The notes under the pieces were generated by a model. The model was not told the DNA's origin. It did not search any database and worked only from the letters and a program-made list of their open reading frames with translations. 64,000 bases of DNA from Methylorubrum populi (GTDB taxonomy: Bacteria > Pseudomonadota > Alphaproteobacteria > Rhizobiales > Beijerinckiaceae). A program made the translations under genes and the position numbers. The stretch covers positions 186,001 through 250,000 of the forward strand of contig DYYG01000013.1 in the NCBI GenBank assembly GCA_020741775.1, written 5' to 3'. Below, in pieces: positions 41,673-49,579 of this stretch. The number at the start of each line of letters is the position of its first letter. Within the stretch, counting starts at the first letter, position 1.

Positions 41673-42053
41673 TCAGGCAGGCTCCACATCGGTCCGTGAA
41701 AACTCGTTGCCGACATAGAGCAGTCGGCAGCCCCGTTCCTTGGCGAGAGCATAGGCAAAGCAATCGCCGAAGTTCAGCCCTGCAGGATGGGCACCCTCGC
41801 CCCACTTCTCATAGGCCTGACCGACGTTCCATGCGGCGGCAGCGGTCACACTGACAATCTCGAAGCCGAGCCCCGCAATCAGTTGCTCCATCTCGCTCTT
41901 GCGGTTTCGCCGCAAGGCGACGATCAGCGCTTCGGCCATCGTGCCAGATGAAATGAGGATTTCATCCTCGGCTTCTAGAACGTCGATACAGCGATCCGCT
42001 TCCGGTTCACTGAGAAGGATTGCCATGAGGGCCGATGTGTCGACCACGATCAT
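41673..42053 (-). CDS. vapC: VapC-type PIN-domain toxin ribonuclease
   Basis: 126 aa. PIN-domain acidic residues are at D5 (MIVVDTSALMAILL), E41 (GTMAEALIV) and D97 (LNFGDCFAYALA), the expected Mg2+-binding set. VapC toxins cleave specific RNAs, often initiator tRNA, when freed from the antitoxin. The start overlaps the stop of the antitoxin gene by 4 bp (42050-42053), giving the usual antitoxin-first order. No mobile element adjoins it. Confidence 0.9.
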   Translation of the reverse strand: MIVVDTSALMAILLSEPEADRCIDVLEAEDEILISSGTMAEALIVALRRNRKSEMEQLIAGLGFEIVSVTAAAAWNVGQAYEKWGEGAHPAGLNFGDCFAYALAKERGCRLLYVGNEFSRTDVEPA

Positions 42054-42307
42054 TTCGGCAGTCCATCCTCGCCGTACAGGAAATCCTGACTGCGATCCGC
42101 CGCCGGTCCCGCCGAGGGCTTTCCTGCCACCGACTCTCTGACCGCTTTCAACAAGGCCCGGCGCGCCTGCCGATCCGGAACGGTCTTGATGGGAGCGAGG
42201 CGAACGGCAGCATGGCCGTGCCGTGTCAGAATGATTTCTTCTCCGGCTTCGGCGCGTCGTACCAGATCGGTCAACTGACCCTTGGCGTCCGTCACAGAGA
42301 CGCGCAT
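42050..42307 (-). CDS. vapB: Phd/VapB-type antitoxin
   Basis: 85 aa from the ATG at 42307; an in-frame ATG at 42328 would add MAKRDRT. The N-terminus MRVSVTDAKGQLTDLVRRAE followed by AGEEIILTRHGHAAVRLAPI is a Phd/YefM-like DNA-binding dimer fold, and the tail should wrap the toxin. It probably represses its own operon together with VapC. Coupled 4 bp overlap with vapC. Confidence 0.88.
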   Translation of the reverse strand: MRVSVTDAKGQLTDLVRRAEAGEEIILTRHGHAAVRLAPIKTVPDRQARRALLKAVRESVAGKPSAGPAADRSQDFLYGEDGLPK

Positions 42308-42487
42308 CGTCCTATCCCGCTTCGCCATGCCGTGCGATCGAAATTGGTCCATGCGATGGACCATGGCAAGAGCATGCATACGGGTTTGTCGGACTGCATC
42401 CCTTCCGGCAGCCGCCCAGAAAGTCGAACTTAAACCATTCTTGCCCCTATCCTCGGCCACACCTACCGCTGGTTCCGGTCATTGCCG

Positions 42488-43174
42488 ATGCCCCTCTCCC
42501 GCCGCCGCTTCCTCGCCTCCTCGCTCGGTCTCGCTGTGGCGAGCCCGGCCGTTGCTCAGAGCTACGGGCAGTTCTTCAAGGTCGAGAACGACGAGGGCCG
42601 GCCCGTGGCCAACATGCGGTTGCCGGGGGAAATCACCGGACAGATCCAGGAACTGCGCGGCGTGACCTATGTCGGGCCGCGGGAGGCCGAGGTCACGCTC
42701 TACGAGTTCTTCGACTATAACTGCCCCTATTGCCGCAAGGCCGCCGCCGACATGACGGCGCTGGCCGGAAGCGATCCGGCCCTGCGGATCGGCCTCGTCC
42801 ATAACCCGATCCTCTCGCCGATGTCGGCGCAGGCGGCCAAGGTGTCGCTGGCGGTGCAGCGCAAGCTCGGCTCCACCGCCGCCTTCACCTTCTACGGCCA
42901 GCTTCTCGCCACCAAGGGCCAGATCGACGGGAACAAGGCCCTCGACCTCGGTGCCAAGCTCGGTGTCCCGCGCTCCGAACTCGAAGAGATCGCCGACAGC
43001 GACGCGGTGCGCGAGGCGATGCGCGCCCATATGCACATCGCGGCCAATCTCGGGCTGACGGCGACGCCCTCCTACGTCCTCGGCAATACCGGCGTTCTGG
43101 GTCATCCCGGCGTGAAATCGCTGGCCAAGATGATCGCCGCGATGCGGCGCTGCGATCAGATCGCCTGCGGATAG
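42488..43174 (+). CDS. Exported DsbA-family thiol:disulfide protein
   Basis: 228 aa. The signal peptide has twin arginines (SRRRFLASSLGLAVASPAVA, about residues 4-23). The thioredoxin fold has the redox motif C79-P-Y-C82 in FFDYNCPYCRKAAADM and the cis-Pro loop GLTATPSYVLGN. It resembles the ScsC/DsbA-like group that oxidises or isomerises periplasmic disulfides. The ATG at 42488 is preferred over a TTG at 42482. It stands alone; the small double-glycine peptide lies 281 bp downstream. Confidence 0.9.
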   Translation: MPLSRRRFLASSLGLAVASPAVAQSYGQFFKVENDEGRPVANMRLPGEITGQIQELRGVTYVGPREAEVTLYEFFDYNCPYCRKAAADMTALAGSDPALRIGLVHNPILSPMSAQAAKVSLAVQRKLGSTAAFTFYGQLLATKGQIDGNKALDLGAKLGVPRSELEEIADSDAVREAMRAHMHIAANLGLTATPSYVLGNTGVLGHPGVKSLAKMIAAMRRCDQIACG

Positions 43175-43455
43175 GGCGCTCTCCGACGCGACGATGGCCG
43201 GCCTGCCCGACAGGACGATCCGGCGGCGCGACCTATCCGGGCCGCTCGGCGACCTGGATTGCTGCGGCTCCGCCCTGCAATGCCGGAAGCAGGAACCGAA
43301 GCCATCATCGCCCAAGGCGGTATAAAACTCAGGCCGGTGCGCTACCGCATCCCGTGTCCCTGACAGGCGGCGTATTCGATGGATGTCGAGGCATCGGCGC
43401 GACCGATGCTCCGATCTTGAAAACAGCTCTCGGCTGGATTGAGGATCCAATCATC

Positions 43456-43638
43456 ATGAATACGAAAAGCGATCGGTTCGAACAGACGACCGGAGAACAT
43501 CCCGAGCGCGATGCCGTCGTCGTCTCCGCGCATGAGGAGACTCCCGAAGAAGCCATGCTCACGGAAGCCGAAATGGATGGTGTGGCCGGCGGCTTCGAGT
43601 TCTTTCCGATCCCGAAGATCAAGGTGCGCAGGACCTGA
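43456..43638 (+). CDS. Orphan leader-type peptide with LTEAEMDGVAGG motif
   Basis: 60 aa. The acidic N-terminal two-thirds end in AMLTEAEMDGVAGG (about residues 33-46), which matches the E-L-x-x-x-E-L-x-x-V-x-GG pattern of double-glycine leaders in bacteriocin/RiPP precursors. The remaining 14 residues FEFFPIPKIKVRRT are aromatic/basic with no Cys and no Ser. No modification enzyme, peptidase or ABC exporter gene is nearby. The GTG at 43354 would add 34 unrelated residues, so the ATG with GAGGA 10 bases upstream is preferred. The gap 43175-43455 holds only its presumed promoter. Confidence 0.55.
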   Translation: MNTKSDRFEQTTGEHPERDAVVVSAHEETPEEAMLTEAEMDGVAGGFEFFPIPKIKVRRT

Positions 43639-43704
43639 CCGCCTTGCCCGAGGGCCTCACGACCGGATTGTCGTGAGAGACATCGAAGCCTTGGGTTGCC
43701 CTCC

Positions 43705-44694
43705 TCACGCACCGCCGATGAGGATGCCGGTCGCGAGGACGAGGGAGCCGCCGAGCACGATCTGGACGGCGGCCCGCAGGAAGGGCGTGTCCATGTAGCG
43801 GTTCTGGATCCAGACGATGGCCCAGAGCTCGACGAAGACCACGGCGAAGGCGATGCCGGTGGCGAGCCAGAAATTCGGGATCAGGTAAGGCAGGGCGTGG
43901 CCGAGGCCCCCGAGGGCGGTCATCACGCCGGAGGCGAGGCCGCGCTTGAGCGGCGAGCCGCGCCCGGAAATCTTGCCGTCGTCATGGGCGGCCTCGGTGA
44001 AGCCCATGGAGATGCCGGCGCCGAGGGAGGCCGAGAGGCCGACGAGGAAGGTGGTCCACGGGTTCTGCGTGGCGAAGGCGGTCGCGAAGATCGGGGCCAG
44101 CGTCGAGACCGATCCGTCCATCAGACCGGCGAGCCCCGGCTGCACCCAGGTCAGGACGAACTGGCGATGGGCCAGCGCATCCTCATCGTCGCGGGCGGAG
44201 GCATCGAGATGCTCCTCCGTCAACACCTCGGTCCGGCGCTCATGCGCGCTTTCCGCCGCCGCGAGATCGCCGAGGAGGGCGCGGGTGTCGGCATCGCTGA
44301 TGCGCCGGGCGGCGGCGATGTAGAAGTCGCGCGCCTGCCGCTCCATCGCGGCGGCCTCCTCCCGGACCCGGTCGAGCCCGAGATTCTGCATCAGCCAGAC
44401 CGGCTTGCGGCTGTAATAGCCGGCAATGTGCTCCCGCCGGATCGGAATGATGAAATCGCCGAAGCGACGCTTGTAGCGCTCGATCAGGCGGTGGCGGTGA
44501 TCGTCCTCAGCGGCGGCCATCTCCTCGAACAGGGCCGCCGAATGGGGCGAGTCGGCGCGCAGCCGCGCCGCATAGGCACGGTAGATCTGGCCATCCTCCT
44601 CCTCCGACCCGATCGCCAGCGCCAGGATTTCCTGCTCGCTGAGATCGTCGAAATGCCGCCGGCCAGCGAGGTTGAGAAGAGAGAGCCGGTTCAT
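43705..44694 (-). CDS. mbfA: Membrane-bound ferritin-like iron exporter (MbfA type)
   Basis: 329 aa. An N-terminal ferritin-like diiron domain (LSEQEILALAIGSEEEDGQIY, AAAEDDHRHRLIERY, AMERQARDFYIAAA; about residues 18-175) is fused to a VIT1/CCC1-type membrane domain (GLAGLMDGSVSTLAPIFATAF, SAGLGAGISMGFTEAAHDDG-like region, PNFWLATGIAFAVVF). In Bradyrhizobium and Agrobacterium MbfA exports iron and is repressed by Irr under iron limitation. A 7-3-7 box with a perfect TTCTAAA arm (44710-44726) lies just upstream of the start, consistent with that control. Confidence 0.9.
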   Translation of the reverse strand: MNRLSLLNLAGRRHFDDLSEQEILALAIGSEEEDGQIYRAYAARLRADSPHSAALFEEMAAAEDDHRHRLIERYKRRFGDFIIPIRREHIAGYYSRKPVWLMQNLGLDRVREEAAAMERQARDFYIAAARRISDADTRALLGDLAAAESAHERRTEVLTEEHLDASARDDEDALAHRQFVLTWVQPGLAGLMDGSVSTLAPIFATAFATQNPWTTFLVGLSASLGAGISMGFTEAAHDDGKISGRGSPLKRGLASGVMTALGGLGHALPYLIPNFWLATGIAFAVVFVELWAIVWIQNRYMDTPFLRAAVQIVLGGSLVLATGILIGGA

Positions 44695-44709
44695 CGTCGA
44701 AGGTCGTTC

Positions 44710-44726
44710 TTTAGAATGAGGACAAA
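44710..44726 (-). promoter_or_regulatory. Irr/ICE-like box upstream of mbfA
   Basis: On the minus strand TTTGTCC-TCA-TTCTAAA. The right arm matches the iron-control element arm TTCTAAA exactly, while the left is degenerate. It ends 16 bp before the mbfA start codon. The TCATTCYAA core is shared with boxes at 60521-60537 and 60905-60921. Confidence 0.5.
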
Positions 44727-44778
44727 GCGGATGCCGCCATCCACCCGAATGCCTCCTTCTACCTCATCCCGACTGAAT

Positions 44779-45855
44779 TCAGCCCTCCTGTTCCTGAAGG
44801 AGCCGGTATTCGCGCCCGTGACGGCAATAGCCCTCGACGATGTGGCTCATCAGGGCCCGCTTGCTCTGATCGAGGGTGCCGAGGATGCGGGCCGGACGCC
44901 CGCCCCAGAGATGGCCGCCCTCCAGGAGCTGGCCCGGATCGGTGGTCGAGCCCCCGGCCAGCATCACGTCGTCGGCCACCACCGTGCCCGGCGCCAGCAC
45001 CGAGCCGATGCCGATCAGGCTGCGGGCGCCGATCCGGCAATCGGCCATGCGCACATTGTGCCCAATGGTCGTGTCGCGCCCGATCACCACGCCTTCGCCC
45101 CGGCTGCGGATCACGGTGTTGTCCTGAATGTTGGTGTCGGCGCCGACCACGATCGGGCCGACCTCGGCCGCGAGTTCGCAGGAGAACAGCACCGTCGCCC
45201 CGGCTCCGAGGGCGATGCGCCCGGAGAGCCGCGCCGTGCGGGCGACGAAGACGCTCTCCTCCACTTCCGGCGGCACCGCCTCGGCCCGGCTGCCCGTGCT
45301 CTCCGCCGCCGCCTCGCGCAGGCGCTCGGCCCGCTCGGCGAGCTCCTGCTGCGTGATCGGGCGCAGACGCTTGGCCGGGTTGCCGCCATAGGCGAAACCG
45401 GCCTCAAGGGTCGAGCGGGGGAAGATGGTGGCGCCGGCCTCGATCAGGACGCCGTCGCCGACGACTGCGCCATCGAGGATGATGGCATCGTCCTCGATCA
45501 CCACGTCCGACCCCACGGTGCAGGCATGAACCACCGCGTTGCGGCCGACGGTGACCCGGTCGCCGATCAGCGTCGGCAAGGATTCGGTGGCGATGTGGAC
45601 GGTGGAGCGGGCTCCGAGCCAGAAGCGGTCGCCGGCGGTGATCGGCTGGCCATCGGCGCGGATCACGCTGTCGTCGCCGAGCCAGGCCTGGGCGCCGAGG
45701 GTGGCGGCACCGATCACCGTGCTGGCGCGGCCGCACCAGACGGGGCGGCTGGCGAAGACGGGCAGGATGCCATCGTGGGGCAGGATCAGGTCGGGCGTCA
45801 CGTGCGGCTCGCTCTGCAAATGGGCGCCGGTGGCGCAGTCCTTGGCTTGAGCCAT
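44779..45855 (-). CDS. Protein with two gamma-carbonic-anhydrase-like left-handed beta-helix domains
   Basis: 358 aa. Two hexapeptide-repeat blocks are visible: residues about 45-175 (STVIGAATLGAQAWLGDDSVIRADG ... NAVVHACTVGSDVVIEDDAIILDGAVVGDG) and about 205-330 (RIALGAGATVLFSCELAAEVG ... TTIGHNVRMADCRIGARSLIGIGSV). A short charged helix (LAERAERLREAAAES) links them. Each block resembles YrdA/PaaY gamma-carbonic anhydrases, normally single-domain trimers of about 180 aa. Block 1 has a histidine in VVHACTVG and block 2 in TIGHNVRM, possible metal ligands. The enzyme activity is unproven. Confidence 0.8.
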   Translation of the reverse strand: MAQAKDCATGAHLQSEPHVTPDLILPHDGILPVFASRPVWCGRASTVIGAATLGAQAWLGDDSVIRADGQPITAGDRFWLGARSTVHIATESLPTLIGDRVTVGRNAVVHACTVGSDVVIEDDAIILDGAVVGDGVLIEAGATIFPRSTLEAGFAYGGNPAKRLRPITQQELAERAERLREAAAESTGSRAEAVPPEVEESVFVARTARLSGRIALGAGATVLFSCELAAEVGPIVVGADTNIQDNTVIRSRGEGVVIGRDTTIGHNVRMADCRIGARSLIGIGSVLAPGTVVADDVMLAGGSTTDPGQLLEGGHLWGGRPARILGTLDQSKRALMSHIVEGYCRHGREYRLLQEQEG

Positions 45856-45949
45856 ATAGGCGCATGGACAAACGAGGTAACGGGGCTTCGCGAAAACGCG
45901 TGGCCGGATCCGTTCGCGGTGGGCGCTCCGGAGCGGTAGAGAGACGGTC

Positions 45950-46402
45950 ATGACGGTCAGTATCCAGTCCGAGCCCTTCGACACCGCCGCCGAGATCGCC
46001 CGCATCGAGGCCGAACTCGCCGGCCGGGCCGGGGCCGTCGTGACCTTCTCCGGCCTGTGCCGGGACGAAGCGGGGCGGCTGACCGCGTTGGAGCTGGAGC
46101 ATTATCCCGGCATGGCCGAGGCCGAGATCGGCCGGGTGGTCGAGGAGGCCCGCGCGCGCTGGCCGGTCCAGGCGGTGCGGGTGATCCACCGTCACGGTCT
46201 GGTGCGGCCGGGCGAGGGGATCGTGCTCGTCGTCACCGCCTCGCCCCACCGTAAGGCCGCCTTCGCCGCCGCCGATTTCCTGATGGATTACCTCAAGACC
46301 CGCGCTCCCTTCTGGAAGCGCGAGCACCTCGCCGATGGCGGCACCGGCGGCTGGGTCGAGGCGACGGAGGCCGATGCCGCCGCCGCCGAAGCCTGGACGT
46401 GA
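45950..46402 (+). CDS. moaE: Molybdopterin synthase catalytic subunit
   Basis: 150 aa. It converts cyclic pyranopterin monophosphate to molybdopterin using thiocarboxylated MoaD. GAVVTFSGLCRDEAGRLTAL (about residues 28-47), ELEHYPGMAEAEI and the active-site Lys region LKTRAPFWKREHLADG are present. No moaD gene adjoins it here, although the two are usually paired. The AI-2E family gene follows 29 bp later, or overlaps if its GTG start is used. Confidence 0.94.
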   Translation: MTVSIQSEPFDTAAEIARIEAELAGRAGAVVTFSGLCRDEAGRLTALELEHYPGMAEAEIGRVVEEARARWPVQAVRVIHRHGLVRPGEGIVLVVTASPHRKAAFAAADFLMDYLKTRAPFWKREHLADGGTGGWVEATEADAAAAEAWT

Positions 46403-46431
46403 CGTCCCCTCACTCCGAACGGATTTCCTTC

Positions 46432-47574
46432 ATGACGACGTCCCCCCACAATCCGGCCGGGGCGCGCAGCCTCGCGGCGGCGGGCATCGCGGTCGTGGCC
46501 TTCGCGGCTGGGCTGTGGCTCGCCTGGACCGCCTCGGCGACGCTGCTGCTGATCTTCTCCGGAATCCTGTTCGCCGTCTTCCTCGACGGGCTGACCCGCG
46601 GTCTCGGCTACGTGCTGCCGATCGCCCGCGGCTTCCGGCTCGCCCTCGCCTGCCTCGTGCTCGCCGGGCTCGCCTTCGGGCTCTCGGCCTTCGGCGGCGC
46701 CACGGTGGCGAGCCAGGCCCGCGACCTCGGCACCACCGTGCGCCAGCAATCGGAGACCGTGCGCGACTGGCTGAAGGAGCGCGGCATCGAGATCGACCTG
46801 TCGCAGGGCGCGCCGACCGGGCCGGGAAACCAGCGGGACCATGGCGACGAGGCCGGCCGGTCCGAGGGCAAGGAGAGCGGGGGCCAGAAGCAGGGCGGGC
46901 TTGCCGGCCTCGCCTCTGGGGCGCTGAAGAGCCCCGGCTCGCTGCTCTCGGATGCCGGCAGCGTGCTCGGCCCGGCGGCGAGCGTGGTGCTCGGCTTGTT
47001 CAACGCCCTCGGCAATCTGCTGGTGATCGTCTTCCTCGGCGTCGCCATCGCCGCCGATCCGGGCAGCTACCGCGACGGTGCCCTGCGCCTCGTGCCCCGG
47101 CGCCATCGGGACAAGGGCGCCCGCGTGCTCGACGGATCGGGCGAGACCCTGCGCCACTGGCTGTTCGGCCAGCTCGTGACCATGGCGGCGATCTTCGTGC
47201 TGACCTGGGCCGGGCTCAGCTTCCTCGGCATCGGCGGCGCGCTGATCCTCGGGCTCCAGGCGGGCCTGCTCGCCTTCGTGCCGACCATCGGGCCGCTGAT
47301 CGCCGGCGTGGTGATCGTGCTGAGCAGCCTCGCCTCCGGCTTCAACGGATTGCTCGGGGCGGTCGGGGTCTATCTCGCGGTGCAGGCGGCGGAGAGCTAC
47401 GGCCTCACGCCCTTCATCCAGCGCCAAGCCCTCGACCTGCCGGCGGCGACGATCTTCGCCGGCCAGCTCCTGCTCGGCGTGCTGTTCGGCCTCTGGGGCG
47501 TGGCCCTGGCCCTGCCGCTGGTGGCCGTGATCAAGGTGCTGTTGGAGGAACTCTACATCGAGGACGCGGCCTGA
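46432..47574 (+). CDS. AI-2E/PerM family transporter
   Basis: 380 aa with about seven membrane helices. The family hallmark is the C-terminal half: FLGIGGALILGLQAGLLAFVPTIGPLIAG (about residues 263-291) followed by FGLWGVALALPLVAVIKVLL (about 344-363). Residues about 120-165 form a charged Gly/Gln-rich insert before the third hydrophobic block. Members export quorum signals (TqsA), act in sodium/proton exchange or have unknown cargo, so the substrate is open. A GTG at 46399 overlapping the moaE stop is an alternative start. Confidence 0.85.
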   Translation: MTTSPHNPAGARSLAAAGIAVVAFAAGLWLAWTASATLLLIFSGILFAVFLDGLTRGLGYVLPIARGFRLALACLVLAGLAFGLSAFGGATVASQARDLGTTVRQQSETVRDWLKERGIEIDLSQGAPTGPGNQRDHGDEAGRSEGKESGGQKQGGLAGLASGALKSPGSLLSDAGSVLGPAASVVLGLFNALGNLLVIVFLGVAIAADPGSYRDGALRLVPRRHRDKGARVLDGSGETLRHWLFGQLVTMAAIFVLTWAGLSFLGIGGALILGLQAGLLAFVPTIGPLIAGVVIVLSSLASGFNGLLGAVGVYLAVQAAESYGLTPFIQRQALDLPAATIFAGQLLLGVLFGLWGVALALPLVAVIKVLLEELYIEDAA

Positions 47575-47587
47575 CCGGGCTCCCGTC

Positions 47588-47615
47588 CCCTCCTCCCCGC
47601 AAGCGGGGAGGAGGG
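47588..47615. terminator. Perfect 13 bp GC-rich hairpin between convergent genes
   Basis: CCCTCCTCCCCGC and GCGGGGAGGAGGG pair perfectly around an AA loop, 14 bp after the AI-2E gene and 39 bp after the mqo stop on the other strand. There is no clear T-tract, so it may be a REP-like repeat (compare 7735-7758) that also ends both transcripts. Confidence 0.65.
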
Positions 47616-47653
47616 CTCTGCTACGTGGCTTGCGACGCCCTTTTGCGAAGCCC

Positions 47654-49321
47654 TTACGGGGCCATGTCGAGAACCGGCTTGACGGTGCCGGTCTCGGCCG
47701 GGGCGGAAGCCGGTGCCGGGGTGCCGATCTGCGGCGGCGGGGTGAGCTGCAGCTGCTCGCTGGTATAGGCGAGCTCCTGCGAGACCCGCTGCGGATCGTC
47801 GTTCAGCTTGGTGCCGTAGCTCGGGACGATCTGACGGATCTTCGCCTGCCACTCGGGGGACGCGACCTTCCCGGCGAAGACCTTCTGCATCACCTCCAGC
47901 ATGATCGGCGGGGCGGTCGAGGCGCCCGGCGAGGCGCCGAGCAGGGCGGCGATGCTGCCGTCCTTGGAGGCCACGACCTCGGTGCCGAGCTTGAGCACGC
48001 CGCCCTTCTCGGGATCGCGCTTGATGATCTGGACGCGCTGACCGGCCTGGATCAGCCGCCACTCGTCCTTCTTCGCGTTCGGGAAATACTCGCGCAGGGC
48101 CTGGTAGCGGTCCTCATCGGACAGCATCACCTGCCCGGCGAGATACTCGATCAGCGGATACTGATCGACGCCAACACGGACCATCGGCCAGACATTGCTG
48201 GTCGTCGTGGAGGAGAGCAGGTCGAAATACGAGCCTTCCTTCAGGAACTTGGTCGAGAAGGTCGCGAACGGTCCGAACAGGATCACGCGCTTGCCGTCGA
48301 TCACCCGGGTGTCGAGATGCGGCACCGACATCGGCGGCGAGCCGACCGAGGCCTTGCCGTAAGCCTTGGCGAGGTGGCGCAACGCCACGTCCTGGTTCTC
48401 GGTGACGAGGAACGAGCCGCCCACGGGGAAGCCGGCATAGTCTTCGCCTTCCGGAATGCCGGATTTCTGCAGCAGGTGCAGGGCGCCGCCGCCCGCGCCG
48501 ATGAACACGAACTTGGCATCGACCGACTGGCGGCTGCCGTCCTTCAGGTTCTTGGAGGTGATGCGCCAGCTGCCGTCCTTGTTGCGCTCGATGGTCTCGA
48601 CCTCGGTCGAGAGGCGCAGGGAGAAGTTCTTCCCCGCCTTCAGGGAGGCGACGTATTGGCGGGTGACCTCGCCCCACTCGCAATCGGTCCCGAGCGGCGA
48701 CCACGTGGCGGCGACCTTCTGCTTCGGATCGCGGCCCTCCATCATCAGGGGGACCCACTTCTTCAGCTGCTCGGGATCGGTCGAGTATTCCATCCCGGCG
48801 AAGAGGGGGCTGGCCTTGAGCGCCTCGTGGCGCTTGCGCAGGTATTCGATGTTCTCGTCACCCCAGACGAAGCTCATATGGGGCGTGGAGTTGATGAAGG
48901 AGTGGGGGTTCTTCAGAACGCCCTGCCGGACCTGCCAAGCCAGGAACTGGCGCGTGACCTGGAAGGCTTCGTTGATCTCGACGGCCTTCTTGATCTGGAT
49001 GTTGCCCTTGGAATCTTCCGGCGTGTAGTTCAGCTCCGCCAGGGCCGAATGGCCGGTGCCGGCATTGTTCCAGCCATTCGAGCTTTCCAGCGCCACGCCG
49101 TCGAGCCGCTCGATCATCTCCAGCGACCAATCGGGCTCGAGTTCGCGCAGCCAGACGCCGAGGGTGGCGCTCATGATGCCGCCGCCGATCAGCAGGACGT
49201 CGACCTTCCGCGGCTCGCCCGCGGCCAGCAGCGGCGAGCCCGGGAGCGCCGTGGCCGCGAGACCCGCCAGCGCGCCGCCGACGACCTGCCGGCGATTCAG
49301 CGAAGGAGTTCTATACTGCAT
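47654..49321 (-). CDS. mqo: Malate:quinone oxidoreductase with Tat-like N-terminus
   Basis: 555 aa. It oxidises malate to oxaloacetate and passes electrons to quinone. The FAD-binding [18 protein letters not shown] (about residues 41-58) and the family motifs [22 protein letters not shown] and [19 protein letters not shown] are intact. Unlike classical cytoplasm-facing MQO, it begins with [20 protein letters not shown] and a cleavage-like LLAAGEP (about residues 9-37), a Tat-type signal. The ATG at 49321 has GGGGA upstream. An AT-rich block at about 49345-49395 is the likely promoter region. Confidence 0.92.
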   Translation of the reverse strand: MQYRTPSLNRRQVVGGALAGLAATALPGSPLLAAGEPRKVDVLLIGGGIMSATLGVWLRELEPDWSLEMIERLDGVALESSNGWNNAGTGHSALAELNYTPEDSKGNIQIKKAVEINEAFQVTRQFLAWQVRQGVLKNPHSFINSTPHMSFVWGDENIEYLRKRHEALKASPLFAGMEYSTDPEQLKKWVPLMMEGRDPKQKVAATWSPLGTDCEWGEVTRQYVASLKAGKNFSLRLSTEVETIERNKDGSWRITSKNLKDGSRQSVDAKFVFIGAGGGALHLLQKSGIPEGEDYAGFPVGGSFLVTENQDVALRHLAKAYGKASVGSPPMSVPHLDTRVIDGKRVILFGPFATFSTKFLKEGSYFDLLSSTTTSNVWPMVRVGVDQYPLIEYLAGQVMLSDEDRYQALREYFPNAKKDEWRLIQAGQRVQIIKRDPEKGGVLKLGTEVVASKDGSIAALLGASPGASTAPPIMLEVMQKVFAGKVASPEWQAKIRQIVPSYGTKLNDDPQRVSQELAYTSEQLQLTPPPQIGTPAPASAPAETGTVKPVLDMAP

Positions 49322-49579
49322 CGAAACCGAATCCCCTTGCATTTTGTCGCTAGTTTTCACTTTATTTTTTGCGACAGTCAAAAAATATTCGAAGATCTGG
49401 GTCCGCTACAACAGATGCCGGCGGGAAACAACCCGTCAGTTACATGCCAGCCATGCTATGAAAACTTGAATATCTGCAGAGGGTTGTGTGCCCGGGGCCG
49501 GCGCGGGCAGACGTGCCGGCCGCCATTTTCGCAGCGGCCGGACGCGGATGCGGCCTCGGTCTTGGCACGGTGACGTGCC

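Noticed and set aside
43354..43455. Longer GTG start for the double-glycine peptide
   Set aside because: The added 34 residues do not resemble a leader, and the ATG at 43456 has a better ribosome-binding site.
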